Shown here: positions 36,301 through 41,587 of the stretch, piece after piece
Layout: every line of letters starts with the position of its first letter
How positions within the stretch are numbered: the first letter of the stretch is position 1
The notes under the pieces: model-generated
What the model was told of the DNA's origin: nothing
The model's input: the letters and a program-made list of their open reading frames with translations, nothing else
Database searches by the model: none
Program-made: the position numbers and the translations under genes
Source of the DNA: Phoronis australis
Taxonomy: Eukaryota; Phoronida; Phoronidae
Length of the DNA: 64,000 nucleotides
Assembly (NCBI GenBank): GCA_002633005.1
Contig: NMRA01000385.1
Location: forward strand, 315,839-379,838
Direction of reading: 5' to 3'

Positions 36301-36617
36301 CCCCAGTTGCAAGTAGGAAGGCATCACCTTCGGCACAAACCTCATCTGTCGATTATATATGTCCGTCTCCTGCTGGCGACGACAACACTTTAGATGGGTC
36401 TGGTGTGGCCAGTGAGACCAATAATCAAGGCAGTCGTCCCAGCAGCAGCCATCGCTGGAAAAAGGACCCGAACGAACAGTCCACAAGCAAATGGTTCGAA
36501 CCTTCAATGCCTGGTGAGAACATGTACAATCACCCGGGCCTCAATTCCAGTCACCGCCGACGTTCGTTGTCTATGGGCGACCTGTCAGCCATTGAACGTA
36601 ATTGGTCTGAGGTCTAA
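263..36617 (+). CDS. Partial multi-exon gene: sequon-dense Gly-Asn-Cys repeat cell-surface protein (15 exons seen, 5' end outside window)
   Basis: Fifteen exons join with GT-AG splice sites and matching phases: 263-355, 5513-5660, 11074-11210, 12712-12815, 14773-14931, 15898-16111, 18449-18591, 19142-19445, 20270-21430, 23766-23988, 24724-24774, 28420-28650, 28797-28917, 29072-29115 and 36062-36617. They give about 1,228 residues plus a stop. Counting from the first full codon, residues 214-284 look like a Big_9/cadherin-like module and 285-433 are cadherin-like with an NDNDEP motif. Residues 434-820 are a Cys-rich block with about 25 Asn-Cys-Ser/Thr sequons, followed by an EGF region to about 848, a Gly/Val/Ile transmembrane helix (about 860-890), and a Ser/Pro-rich tail ending Ser-Glu-Val. 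This is a type I membrane protein, so the signal peptide should lie upstream of the window. The role is inferred to be adhesion or matrix/receptor. No named family is recognised. Extra short exons between 24775 and 28419 cannot be excluded. Confidence 0.82.
939..1143 (+). repeat. 5' LTR of the Ty3 relic
   Basis: It carries a 44-bp internal direct duplication (950-993 and 994-1037, one base different) that is absent from the 3' LTR. Taking out this duplication, and a 9-bp insertion in the 3' LTR, both LTRs are 161 bp, which supports the chosen borders. TGG follows at 1144, the usual first bases of a primer-binding site, but I could not assign a primer tRNA. Confidence 0.9.
1336..1800 (+). pseudogene. 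gag-like remnant of the Ty3 relic
   Basis: The ATG at 1336 opens a frame that meets TGA at 1372. The same frame then reads on with a capsid-like pattern (FHRVKQRMELYF at about 1401-1436) up to about 1500, and other frames continue it with stretches such as IFYAFIEQLEP and NDTFINRCQL near 1555-1680. This is the usual layout of gag in Ty3-type elements. Several stops and shifts break it. Confidence 0.6.
1855..3950 (+). pseudogene. pol remnant (reverse transcriptase, RNase H, integrase) of the Ty3 relic
   Basis: About 1900-2260 encodes the palm of a reverse transcriptase (FFSKLDANSGYW, LLPFGL). The catalytic box reads AFDI, with one of the two active-site aspartates replaced. RNase H follows at about 2425-2890, with the conserved CDAS and ERELLAIVFGTQRF, broken by a shift near 2715. 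An integrase zinc-binding-like stretch lies near 3090-3240 and part of the catalytic core, RPQGNGFVEHQVWTVKTILK, at 3541-3600. Protease and the reverse-transcriptase fingers are deleted around 1800-1855. The remnant is inactive. Confidence 0.85.
4373..4542 (+). repeat. 3' LTR of the Ty3 relic
   Basis: It aligns to the 5' LTR from TGTGATGATGTCGTTCCACA to the end CATGACA and is followed by the target duplication CCTAT. It has a 9-bp extra TA/T-rich stretch near 4390-4415. Confidence 0.9.
5513..5660 (+). CDS. Exon B of the cell-surface gene
   Basis: The acceptor CTCTCCAG and donor GTATTT bound 148 bp, entering in phase 1 and leaving in phase 2. It encodes an acidic Ser/Ala-rich stretch (GELSEADLQSSYGSAASDAP) ending in a basic cluster SRRMMRR (5641-5660 plus the next exon's first base). 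The basic end could be a proprotein-convertase site. The GTGAGT at 5534 is a possible alternative donor after only 21 bp. It would end in phase 1, whereas the next exon needs phase 2, so the longer exon is preferred. Confidence 0.65.
6968..7160 (+). pseudogene. THAP-like zinc-finger remnant
   Basis: From ATG 6968 the frame reads MGKQC, stop, YGVCSTDSCYATPE, stop. Later, in another frame (about 7100-7130), comes RPHEQLN. The pattern C...C, then a basic stretch, then RPHxQLN resembles THAP-family fingers of invertebrate transposons. The stops and a frameshift show it is dead. The last CxxH of the domain was not found. Confidence 0.45.
7863..8180. mobile_element. Non-autonomous DNA element (MITE) with 5-bp AATTC duplication
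   Basis: The left end CATAGGTGGATTTAAGGGC and right end GATCCGCCACTG form imperfect inverted repeats of the CAGTGGCGGATCYAGG type. Identical AATTC flanks lie at 7858-7862 and 8181-8185. The inside has a poly-C tract and no coding capacity. A possible second member with similar ends is at 42599-42740. Confidence 0.65.
8462..9180 (+). pseudogene. THAP-domain gene remnant of the Kolobok-like element
   Basis: The ATG at 8462 reads MPHCCCMPGCTHYH, then LRRFPKDD and the closing motif RVCGKHF (about 8644-8664), in one frame apart from two stops. The finger shows the C2CH order C-x4-C ... C-x2-H. After a one-base shift the frame continues as SDYDRDMYAELMKVPAKQRL, matching the usual end of a THAP domain, and then a Ser/Pro-rich linker (about 8840-9000). 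The domain binds DNA in transposases. Stops and frameshifts make this a relic. Confidence 0.8.
9150..9247 (-). pseudogene. Inverted copy of the THAP start in the right arm
   Basis: On the - strand, the start codon at 9247-9245 gives MPRCCCVLGCTHYRLT, the same start as at 8462, and then diverges. The arm ends before the closing Cys-x2-His of the finger, so it could not make a full domain. Confidence 0.7.
11074..11210 (+). CDS. Exon C of the cell-surface gene
   Basis: The acceptor CTTTTCAG and donor GTAAGA bound 137 bp. The first base completes the Arg codon split across the previous intron. The encoded segment, about 45 residues, includes GTTVEPFEATFGFDNSTLAD and one sequon (NST). It looks like extracellular beta-rich sequence, but no domain can be named. 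Confidence 0.7.
11211..12711. other. Intron C-D: dispersed repeat copy
   Basis: About 12320-12620 is a diverged copy of the repeat at about 420-720. Shared blocks include CTGCCAAACTTGGACAA, CATTATTTATGCAG/CATTATTTATTTGCAG, and a 3' stretch ending TTGAAAAC. The rest shows nothing nameable. Confidence 0.5.
12712..12815 (+). CDS. Exon D of the cell-surface gene (short Cys cluster)
   Basis: The acceptor TCTATTCTAG and donor GTATGT bound 104 bp, entering in phase 1 and leaving in phase 0. It encodes a short cysteine cluster, CESCQTC, then a segment with an NQST sequon. The three closely spaced cysteines, with one more at the start of the next exon, suggest a small disulfide-bonded knot. No family is recognised. 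Confidence 0.7.
12816..14772. other. Intron D-E
   Basis: Contains a short G-rich stretch at 13785-13830 (repeated GTCGAGGGGGTT, GGGTCATGG). Two imperfect copies of a roughly 58-bp unit lie at about 13923-13978 and 14006-14064 (shared GGCTGTCATACCC and ACCCCTGCCCAA blocks). No exon or known element is recognised. Confidence 0.45.
14773..14931 (+). CDS. Exon E of the cell-surface gene (RRKR processing motif)
   Basis: The acceptor CTTTCAG and donor GTACAT bound 159 bp in phase 0 at both ends. The 53 residues start with LCDTW and include EARRKRN (about 14815-14835). RRKR-N at 14821-14835 is a near-ideal furin site lying just before the cadherin-like region. Cleavage here would leave an N-terminal fragment and a membrane-bound C-terminal fragment. 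That is inference from the motif only. Confidence 0.75.
14932..15897. other. Intron E-F
   Basis: AT-rich. I see no exon, repeat or regulatory motif in it that I can support. Confidence 0.5.
15898..16111 (+). CDS. Exon F: Big_9/cadherin-like module
   Basis: The acceptor CCCACAG and donor GTATGT bound 214 bp, phase 0 to phase 1. The 71 residues contain DTEGDRVQVNITNQPPHGTA and VRYKPYKDFASDD. This fits the pattern of Big_9 (cadherin-like Ig) repeats, where 'qPphGt...v.Y.P...f...D' marks two strands. An NIT sequon is present. A pair of adjacent cysteines, GCCT, lies in the loop before the VRYKP strand, which is unusual for this fold. The assignment is by pattern, not by search. Confidence 0.8.
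16508..16795 (+). pseudogene. THAP-like zinc-finger remnant (third family)
   Basis: The frame reads RCIVPACSNYEAAKKAGISV, then FRLPQELEMLRKWF and VCGT. After a one-base shift near 16690 the missing part appears as HFVDSDFSDEFQLTKRT. This restores the THAP order C-x4-C ... W ... C-x2-H-F only across a frameshift, so it is a relic. There is no ATG in place (GTG at 16508). It differs in sequence from the THAP relics at 6968 and 8462, so it comes from another element family. Confidence 0.65.
17442..17553. repeat. Two-copy GC-rich tandem repeat (about 56 bp)
   Basis: Two copies share GGCCGCGAC, TGATCGGGTTC and GCCACTGGCC..GATAACRA. They are GC-rich within AT-rich intron. Function unknown. Confidence 0.7.
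17893..17908. promoter_or_regulatory. Perfect CCAAT-CRE-ATTGG palindrome
   Basis: CCAATGACGTCATTGG reads the same on both strands. It combines the full cAMP-response element TGACGTCA with two inverted CCAAT boxes sharing bases. It may be a real enhancer or promoter element, or chance. Confidence 0.35.
18449..18591 (+). CDS. Exon G: cadherin-like linker (NDNDEP)
   Basis: The acceptor GATTGCAG and donor GTGAGT bound 143 bp, phase 1 to phase 0. It encodes about 47 residues with IHLVNDNDEPILYF, which resembles the calcium-coordinating DxNDNxPxF linker between cadherin repeats. One NIS sequon is present. The preceding module's last Asp codon is split across the intron. Confidence 0.8.
18592..19141. 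other. Intron G-H
   Basis: AT-rich and short. No exon or repeat recognised. A pyrimidine-rich tract precedes the exon H acceptor. Confidence 0.5.
19142..19445 (+). CDS. Exon H: cadherin-like repeat
   Basis: The acceptor TTGTTTCAG and donor GTTTGT bound 304 bp, phase 0 to phase 1. The 101 residues alternate in a beta pattern with VLIYDVDANNNFTIQI, a phrase typical of cadherin and CSPG/FRAS-type repeats, and end FPENYYGNLTMGVIAKDQDE. Three sequons (NFT, NET, NLT) are visible. The donor is GTTTGT rather than GTRAGT, which is weaker, but the next exon is in the correct phase. Confidence 0.8.
19446..20269. other. Intron H-I
   Basis: AT-rich. Nothing nameable seen besides the acceptor before exon I. 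Confidence 0.5.
20270..21430 (+). CDS. Exon I: 387-residue Gly-Asn-Cys repeat block, hyper-sequon cysteine-rich domain
   Basis: One 1,161-bp exon with acceptor TTATTGCAG and donor GTAAGA, phase 1 at both ends. It opens with five short GNC(S) repeats (about 20300-20430). Three long repeats follow: 20476-20739 (88 codons), 20740-20985 (82) and 20986-21228 (81), then an EGF-like tail. Each long unit has the same order: C-I-x-GNCS, DFGNCTGC, TCHxNCT, PECAPC or similar, CPxNC, GCxNCTLGTC, GNCTDCxRGNC. About 25 Asn-Cys-Ser/Thr sequons occur, plus several ordinary ones (NAS, NGT, NGS, NSS, NAT). Since X in N-X-S/T may be Cys, each could be glycosylated, with the next residue in a disulfide. Codon choices differ between units, so the repeats are not very recent copies. 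I know of no named domain with this pattern. Confidence 0.9.
20476..21228 (+). repeat. Three tandem coding repeats (about 81-88 codons) inside exon I
   Basis: The units at 20476-20739, 20740-20985 and 20986-21228 align by their shared cysteine order. The first is longer because of a Pro-rich spacer (VPQPPKE) before unit two. Third-codon positions differ often between units while Cys and Asn positions are kept, which suggests purifying selection on the Asn-Cys-Ser/Thr pattern. Confidence 0.88.
21431..23765. other. Intron I-J
   Basis: AT-rich, 2.3 kb. A possible small inverted pair (GGCCATAG near 22398, CTATGGCC near 22482) may mark an old inserted element, but it is too short to claim. No exon recognised. 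Confidence 0.45.
23766..23988 (+). CDS. Exon J: truncated calcium-type EGF, transmembrane helix, basic stop-transfer
   Basis: The acceptor CCTTTGCAG and donor GTATGT bound 223 bp, phase 1 to phase 2. It completes an EGF-like region begun in exon I (CACELGYTG then INC) and continues with EVDECASNPCPSYHKC, a calcium-binding EGF start. That second EGF has only four of the usual six cysteines before a linker (FERGAADA). A hydrophobic run, ISAILTGVGAGVGVLGVILL plus about twelve more residues, ends in CRRR. This is a type I transmembrane segment with a cytoplasmic basic stop. Confidence 0.92.
23989..24723. other. Intron J-K
   Basis: No exon or repeat recognised. Confidence 0.45.
24724..24774 (+). 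CDS. Exon K: juxtamembrane mini-exon
   Basis: The acceptor GTTTTAG and donor GTAAGT bound 51 bp, phase 2 to phase 2. It encodes RQIPRKVEDCTKLSESDS across its borders: basic residues next to the membrane, then an acidic Ser stretch. Because its length is a multiple of three it could be skipped without breaking the frame. Confidence 0.72.
26150..27460. repeat. Degenerate tandem repeat, about 150-bp spacing (CCTAGTGGCAATTTT core)
   Basis: A core like GTGYCCCCTAGTGGCAATTTT followed by T-rich DNA recurs near 26166, 26316, 26578, 26728, 27280 and 27428. Several spacings are close to 150 bp. Linked phrases recur (CTAA..CACT, ATGAAAWTYGGCA). The copies are old and unequal. Confidence 0.6.
27745..28015 (+). 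repeat. Dispersed repeat, copy 1 (inverted relative to 37143-37403)
   Basis: The stretch TTGAACATAAACCAATAGCA and flanking DNA occurs as the reverse complement at 37143-37403. Both copies carry CCCAACTTGTT, GGAGGGTCAGCTCTC or its relative, and TAGCCTG-like blocks. Near its start there is a small foldback (CCCAACTTGTT...AAGTTGGGA). Confidence 0.72.
28420..28650 (+). CDS. Exon L: cytoplasmic tail, Ser/Thr-rich
   Basis: The acceptor TTTAACAG and donor GTGAGT bound 231 bp, phase 2 to phase 2. The 76 residues include SSGSSTVSLTRIDEKGNIIK and KRLSLHEIEGYANKSYEDNM. It is polar and without cysteines, as expected for a cytoplasmic region. KRLS fits a basophilic-kinase site. The YANKSYEDN tyrosines are possible phosphorylation sites, though no known motif is matched exactly. 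Confidence 0.85.
28797..28917 (+). CDS. Exon M: possible cassette exon of the cytoplasmic tail
   Basis: The acceptor CATGCACAG and donor GTAAAA bound 121 bp, phase 2 to phase 0. It encodes about 40 residues including TGELAEGFGYTFNANVRVTR. The pyrimidine tract (TTTTTCCCC) is good. Phase 0 at its end fits only the start of exon N, and exon N in turn fits the last exon. M and N together are 165 bp and could be included or skipped as a pair, since exon L also splices in frame directly to the last exon. Confidence 0.6.
29072..29115 (+). CDS. Exon N: 44-bp micro-exon of the cytoplasmic tail
   Basis: The acceptor TTTTTGCGTGCAG and donor GTAAGT bound 44 bp, phase 0 to phase 2. It encodes SCHMDVNNMEKDDL and part of a Leu codon, an acidic stretch that reads smoothly into the acidic start of the last exon (NEAIEEEAEID). 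It must be used with exon M to keep frame. Confidence 0.58.
29892..30605 (+). repeat. Direct repeat, about 190 bp, copies 520 bp apart
   Basis: About 29892-30085 and 30412-30605 share GCTTTTTTATTGCCCATCTT, TTAGTCATAATAARTGACCT and CATTTATCT blocks. They lie in C/T-rich DNA. They could be LTR fragments of a small element or a tandem duplication. I found no coding sequence between them. Confidence 0.6.
31603..33337. mobile_element. TA-flanked inverted-repeat DNA element (non-autonomous), 25-bp perfect ends
   Basis: The ends CGGTAAAGTCGCGTGATTTT (continuing CGGAC) and its exact inverse are bounded by TA on both sides (31601-31602 and 33338-33339). TA is the target of Tc1/mariner-type elements. 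Both ends carry extra copies of a CGAAATTCGGAC-like motif in both orientations. 32872-33028 is unread (N). No transposase reading frame is visible, so it looks non-autonomous or gutted. Confidence 0.75.
32872..33028. other. Assembly gap (N run)
   Basis: 157 unresolved bases inside the TA-flanked element. Any peptide read through it is meaningless. Confidence 1.
34080..34207 (+). repeat. 64-bp tandem duplication carrying the first two heat-shock elements
   Basis: ACAGTGATGATGTAATTTGT starts at 34080 and again at 34144, with few differences. Each unit ends in a perfect heat-shock element. Confidence 0.88.
34117..34318 (+). promoter_or_regulatory. Array of heat-shock elements
   Basis: GGAACTTTCTAGAAG occurs at 34117-34131 and again at 34181-34195, both perfect nGAAnnTTCnnGAAn. 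GGAATATTCTAGAGA (34226-34240) has one imperfect unit. TTCAGGAAAGTTCTAGAA (34272-34289) is a perfect four-unit element, and TTCCAGAA (34311-34318) a two-unit element. Such arrays bind heat-shock factor trimers. The first two lie in a 64-bp tandem duplication. Confidence 0.72.
34360..34455 (+). repeat. Short tandem repeat AGATCAAGTCAGTTCAAGAG (about 21 bp, 4-5 copies)
   Basis: AGATCAAGTCAGTTCAAGAG and shorter variants recur back to back (GAGATCAAGTCAG at about 34362, 34377, 34400 and 34430). It lies downstream of the TATA-like box, as if in a leader. Confidence 0.8.
36062..36617 (+). CDS. Last exon: Ser/Pro/Arg-rich cytoplasmic tail, stop and PDZ-type C terminus
   Basis: The acceptor GCATGTTTTAG precedes 36062 and the stop TAA is at 36615-36617. 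The 184 residues begin acidic (EEEAEIDQLD), then hold repeated SP and RASP motifs (about 36220-36330) such as GSPRASPSPRASPR, which suit proline-directed kinases and SH3 or WW binding. The end, RRRSLSMGDLSAIERNWSEV, finishes in S-E-V, a class I PDZ ligand pattern (S/T-x-V). The open frame continues upstream to 35943, but the acceptor and the phase match to exons L and N favour 36062. No AATAAA is seen in the first 500 bp after the stop. Confidence 0.88.
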
Positions 36618-37142
36618 TGTTTACTAAGTTAAGCCACTTGCAATACGCACTCAATTCCCTGTTCGGTGTGAAACATTGGTTTTTTAATTCATTTATAGCA
36701 CACAGTTTTTGGTCCATGATATTGTATTATTATCTGAATGATAAACAAGCTTAGTGGGTTTAAGATCACTTTTTATGAATTGATAACTGATTGCCCCTTT
36801 GGCACCATTTAACCTGTTTAAAGCAATAGAAGTGAAATTTTGCTTTTCCATAAGTTTGTCTCTGGTAGAATCGCATTAAGACTTCATTAGGATGCAAGTG
36901 CTGGATATGACAGCGTTTTCCCGTTCAGTGACTTTACCAGACAAAGGGGGTTCTGAGCGTGTAATCTCATCTAGCTTCTTTGTTAACTGTCAAACAAAGT
37001 CTTTTGTCTGTTATGACAACAGGCAGGCCAATTATCTACCATGGTTGTTGCAGACCACGTGTGAACACCATCGACTCAGAGCGAATTGGTACATTCAGAA
37101 AGAATAGATTATCGTAACTTCGGTTGCCATTTGCCGATTTTT

Positions 37143-37403
37143 GTGATTCAAAAACTAAACATGATCACCATTAGACGAGGATTTCAGAAATGCTATTGGT
37201 TTATGTTCAAATATGTTATAAGTTAACTTTTATTTTTAACAGCTCAGCCCAGTCAGGCTAGATACGATCTTTTTGAAGATTAGAACAATTATCGAACAAA
37301 AGAGAGCTGGCCCTCCAACCACGAATGCCAGAATGGAGGTAATCAGTTCTGTAAGATATTGGCTACAGGGGTAAACTTCCCAACTTGTTGTTGGGCTATA
37401 GAA
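37143..37403 (-). repeat. Dispersed repeat, copy 2 (inverted)
   Basis: Reverse complement of the 27745-28015 repeat, about 80% alike by eye over 250 bp. The pair encloses the cytoplasmic-tail exons of the surface gene. An inversion between them would flip those exons. Confidence 0.72.
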
Positions 37404-38756
37404 TCGAACAAGTTAGGAGCAACGAAAACGCTGTAATGACACCATTCCTTTTAGGGAGTCTGCACAAAAATCATTTTTTGTGAAACAGTACAATTGGAGA
37501 GGAGAGTAGCTTTGGAGATAGTTTTGGGTAAAGGTAGCCTTTTACCTCCTACCAAAGGTTTTTAAAGATTTTTTGATTTTTTATATTTTAATTGGACTTT
37601 CTTTGATATTTCTTTTACACTCAGTTTTCATGTTCTTGATCTTGTTTTTGTGTTGTCAAAAGCTAATTTAAAGGTGTACTTTTGTGGTTAAATAGTCTAC
37701 TCAAAATTTGTAATTTGACGTAATTAATTTTATATCTGAGAGATGATCTTCTTTAGACCAGGCCAAGGTGAATTTATCAACTAGTGTATGTCATATCTGA
37801 AATTGACCATGAGCCAGTTTCCTGAAAAAGGACTCAAGATGCAGATCAAAAGTTCGTCTAAGACCGAAAATTGGACTAAGTTAAGATCGAAGACGAAAAT
37901 TCATTCAAGACTTTCATGAAGCCAAGTCCGTTTTTGGTCTTGAATATTTAACTTAGACAGGTGAGCATACAAACTGCACTTTTGCCTCCTGTTGCTAATT
38001 CACAAAATTAAACAAGGCAGTTTCAAGAATAATCTTGGTGTTGACAGTCTAAATGGGGATTCATCGGTCACACTATGGATTTTGTTTGTATGAAAATACC
38101 CCATTATGGCTGGCTGGAAAATATTATTTCACATGTGCAGCTAAGTCGCACTACATGGTCTTTGTGAGTTTAAGCCTTGGTCCTTTTGCCAGTTCTCGAA
38201 TCGAAAACTGACGATCTTCAATGTGAAAATGTTCAGGGAAATTAGATTGTAAACAATATCAACGAATTTTGTTATTCAACAGATTACAGTAATGCTCCAA
38301 ACATCCAGTCTTAAGTCTGCTCCGTAGCAGGACATTTGGTCGTAGCTTTGACCGATTTCGGTCTTAACAGTGAGGAACTTCATGAAGCCGACCTGCAACA
38401 TTTTCGTCTGAGGTTTGCCCAATTTCATGAAACGGGCCTTTTATCTGGGAATGTTGTCAGTGCCAGTAACAGCACTGTATCTGCATACAGATCGAGGTCG
38501 CTGCCTTGTGTTGTGAGATGGTGGGTTCTTTTGCGATTTTGAACCCAATCTAAATTTGGGAACTACAGAGACTGATAAAGTGTGGGATTGAACCTTTAAT
38601 CCTTTACAATTTGGCTTTGCACCTATGATTGTGCTCAGAACTTGTATGAACAGTAAGCAAGTTAAAGTTGTATCCTATGCTAGTTCATGTCTTTGCAACT
38701 TAATGTACACAATTGTGTGCTGAGGACAGCGAGTCTATTGCTTTTTGAGGACTTCG

Positions 38757-38788
38757 GTTAGGGTTGGGATTAGGGTTAGGGTTAGGGA
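38757..38788 (+). repeat. Interstitial telomere-like repeat
   Basis: Four TTAGGG units and one variant (GGTTAGGGTTGGGATTAGGG and continuing). A short internal tract such as this can mark an old repair event. Confidence 0.85.
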
Positions 38789-40935
38789 GAAAAGAGTGGT
38801 ATACAGATGTTTTCAGTCTTATAGTCCTTTTGCTGATGTAATCAATTGGTGGTTGACTAATTTTGTCAAAAATATTTGGTGTGGAAATACAATTTGGAAT
38901 CTAACATAAATGCTTCATAAAGTTGTTTTAGGACAAGTCCTCATCGAATTTTTATCTTACATATTACACTTATGAATGGTTGAGGTGAACTCAAATGATA
39001 TTTTGTTTTAATAAAGCGTGGTTGGTACATAAAATAAACTTAGTTATTTTCTGCACTACTAATTTGCGCCGATATGGGTCGTTTTACAACTTGTTTTCAA
39101 ACACCAGAGGCGCGTTTGTCATGACAACAGCTACTGGGGCTAACTAAAGTGGTCAGATTACATCCGGTGGGAAAACTCTCTCGGGGTACTCGTCTATATT
39201 GTGACTGGAATGCTGTTGTGACATTAAAATTAGCATAACCACCATTTCAGAGCGTGGGCTTAAAAAAGGGCCTCACGTTTACTGGGAGCTTCCTTCAACC
39301 AGGGCTTTGTTCTATCCTCTTGGATGGGTAGTTCATAATCCTAAACATTTCGTAAGGAGTTTTCCGTCAGTGGGTGGTTTGATTAACCCCTTGAAATGGC
39401 GTAGAACGTGAAAAATATAATAAATTTCGTTACTCGAAGTGGTTCTCTGCTACTGAAGCAGAGGTCAAACTACTAGATTTTCACTGTTTGTTTGCAAAGA
39501 TTTTGACTTTGTTGATGTTAAAGAACTTTTAGTTTGGTTTCAAATTGCAAGAAAACGGTTTGTGAACAGCTCAAGTTGTCACTTCGTCGATTTTCCGGTT
39601 CTCCCGCTGGTACACGACAAAGCACCTCTCCTTCTTTGGTATGGCAAGATATTGACGTAGCACATTTCCCTTACATGAAAAATATGACCTTTGATGTAAA
39701 CACTAGATTTTTGAGCAGCAGCCAGTCCGTAAACGGTATTGTGATGAATAAGTTTTCATTTCGTCTGTATTTCAAAAAGAGTGAATCTGACAAATTTTTC
39801 TCGAAATTCTTGCAACATTCAAACTAAATAACTCTCACGTTAGCATCTCCAAGACTGAAGTAATCGAGTAGATTCGCCACGACCAGTCAAAAGATATTTT
39901 TTACAAGTTTTCGTGTAGGCATGCAACGCGAAAGCTCGTCAAAATATCTTTTAACAATTCCTGACGAAAGTGCCATGTTGCAACGTCTAGTACAAAGTAA
40001 TTCGCTTTCTCCTATGAGGAGATTTTCAGAAAAATCACAAAATCAACGATTTTTGAAATACGCGCGAAGTTAAATTATGATTACCACATACTTTCTAATC
40101 TCCCTCCCACTTATCAGAAATTTGCGCTGTCACATTTTCCGTACAAGGTACATATGCTGCGTCTATGTCTTGCCTTACTAATACCAAATAAGGAGACATG
40201 CTTTGCTTTGTGGTGGACGAAGTGGCGAGCAGTTGACAGGCCGTTTATTTGAAATTGTAACTACCGACAGCAAAATGTTTTGATATCAGCAGAAAATAAA
40301 ATTTTTTACGAACAAAACCTAAAAATACCTGGTGAGCAGGTTGAATTCTGTTTCAGTGGCAGAGTTTGCAATTTAGACTGTTTATCACGTTCCAGGCCTG
40401 TTTAAATTCTGTAAATTATTTTTTAAAATGATTTACATAATTCAAAAATACAGGCACATAACGCGCACTGTACTAGTATTGCATTTCCACGCATTTTTAG
40501 TATCCTGCTACCGATCTTCGTTTATTTTTCCTTTTATTAATTTCTAATAGTCATCGTTGCGTTTCACTTTTTAAATTTCATAATCCCCCTATGCGGTTTT
40601 CTGAGCTGTTCCACACAAGAACATGGCGGCGCATGAGTAGCGTCCCGTCTCGGTCTACTTTGTTAACAGCGTCCGATCTCAGTTTCTATATTTATGGCCC
40701 TGCTCGTGGAAAGCCAGCGTGAGGTCTTACAGACATCTGACAAATTCCCACTGGAGCTTCAGGTTAGCACATCGACGTCAAGGACAGTAGGAAAAATACA
40801 CATTGTTTTGCTTCTTGCGTTGCAAAATGTCCAACACCACAAATCTTTCATAAAATAGTGATAAGCAAGGTAAAACGAGAATAAAAATTTGGCTGCAGTG
40901 ACATGAAAGATTAGACAGAACATCAGATTTGCGTA

Positions 40936-40941
40936 TTTATT
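40936..40941 (-). terminator. Poly(A) signal AATAAA of the fibrinogen-domain gene
   Basis: AATAAA on the - strand, 57 bp after the TGA stop. A short 3' UTR is implied. Confidence 0.6.
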
Positions 40942-40997
40942 ATAATTCTGACCGCAGACATTACGCACATTACACTAAAGTTATCGGTAAAGTATTA

Positions 40998-41587
40998 TCA
41001 GGATATCTTCTTTATTCTTAAAACCGTTTGTTTTAACAGCATGTACGATGATAGCTTCATACAATATTCTTTATTCCCCGTGTCAAAAGAATTGTCGCAC
41101 GTGTCTCCGTCAGTCGGATAGAATGCGTTGGGATTGGTAACGGCACATTGTTCATACCACCACGCCCCCTGGTTATTGGCCGCGCAATTACCTGCTGATA
41201 GGTCGTCGTTGTCTGAATCGAATGTTGTGAAAGGGGTTACCAAATGTTGAGATAAGTAGTCGACGGTATCCACAGTGTAAAATGTCGACTCGTTCATCAA
41301 GAGGAATTTTGACGACGTCGCTGAGTTACTGAGCCCGTTCCAGAAGACCATATCCGTGTTCATTTTGTAATTCCCATCGGTCGTAATTTTATGAATGATT
41401 TCATTGCCAAGCCAGAACTCCCCTTTCAAGTTCCCAAATCCTTGCTTATAGTCTCGCCACGTGCGATTGAAGTCGACTGAGCCGTTGAATCTTTTCTGTA
41501 TGACGGTCCACCCATTGTCGCAAATGACGAGGACAGCCGAAGGGTGTCCCCGCGGTTGAATCAATCGGAATGCGTTGCTTTCACCCA
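40998..41587 (-). CDS. Exon 3 of the fibrinogen-domain gene: fibrinogen C-terminal domain and stop
   Basis: The acceptor ATTTTTTCAG, then 590 bp, ending TGA at 40998. It contains nearly the whole fibrinogen C domain: GWTVIQKRFNGSVDF, FGNLKGEFWLGNEIIHKIT, FDSDNDD and CAANNQGAWWYEQC. The open frame extends upstream to 41675, but the acceptor and domain start support 41587. Confidence 0.92.

Larger units (their letters stand above)
36618..40997. other. Intergenic region between the two genes
   Basis: Convergent neighbours: the surface gene ends at 36617 (+) and the fibrinogen-domain gene ends at 40998 (-). It holds the inverted repeat copy (37143-37403) and a short telomere-like repeat (38757-38788). 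I see no further exon or RNA gene. Confidence 0.55.
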
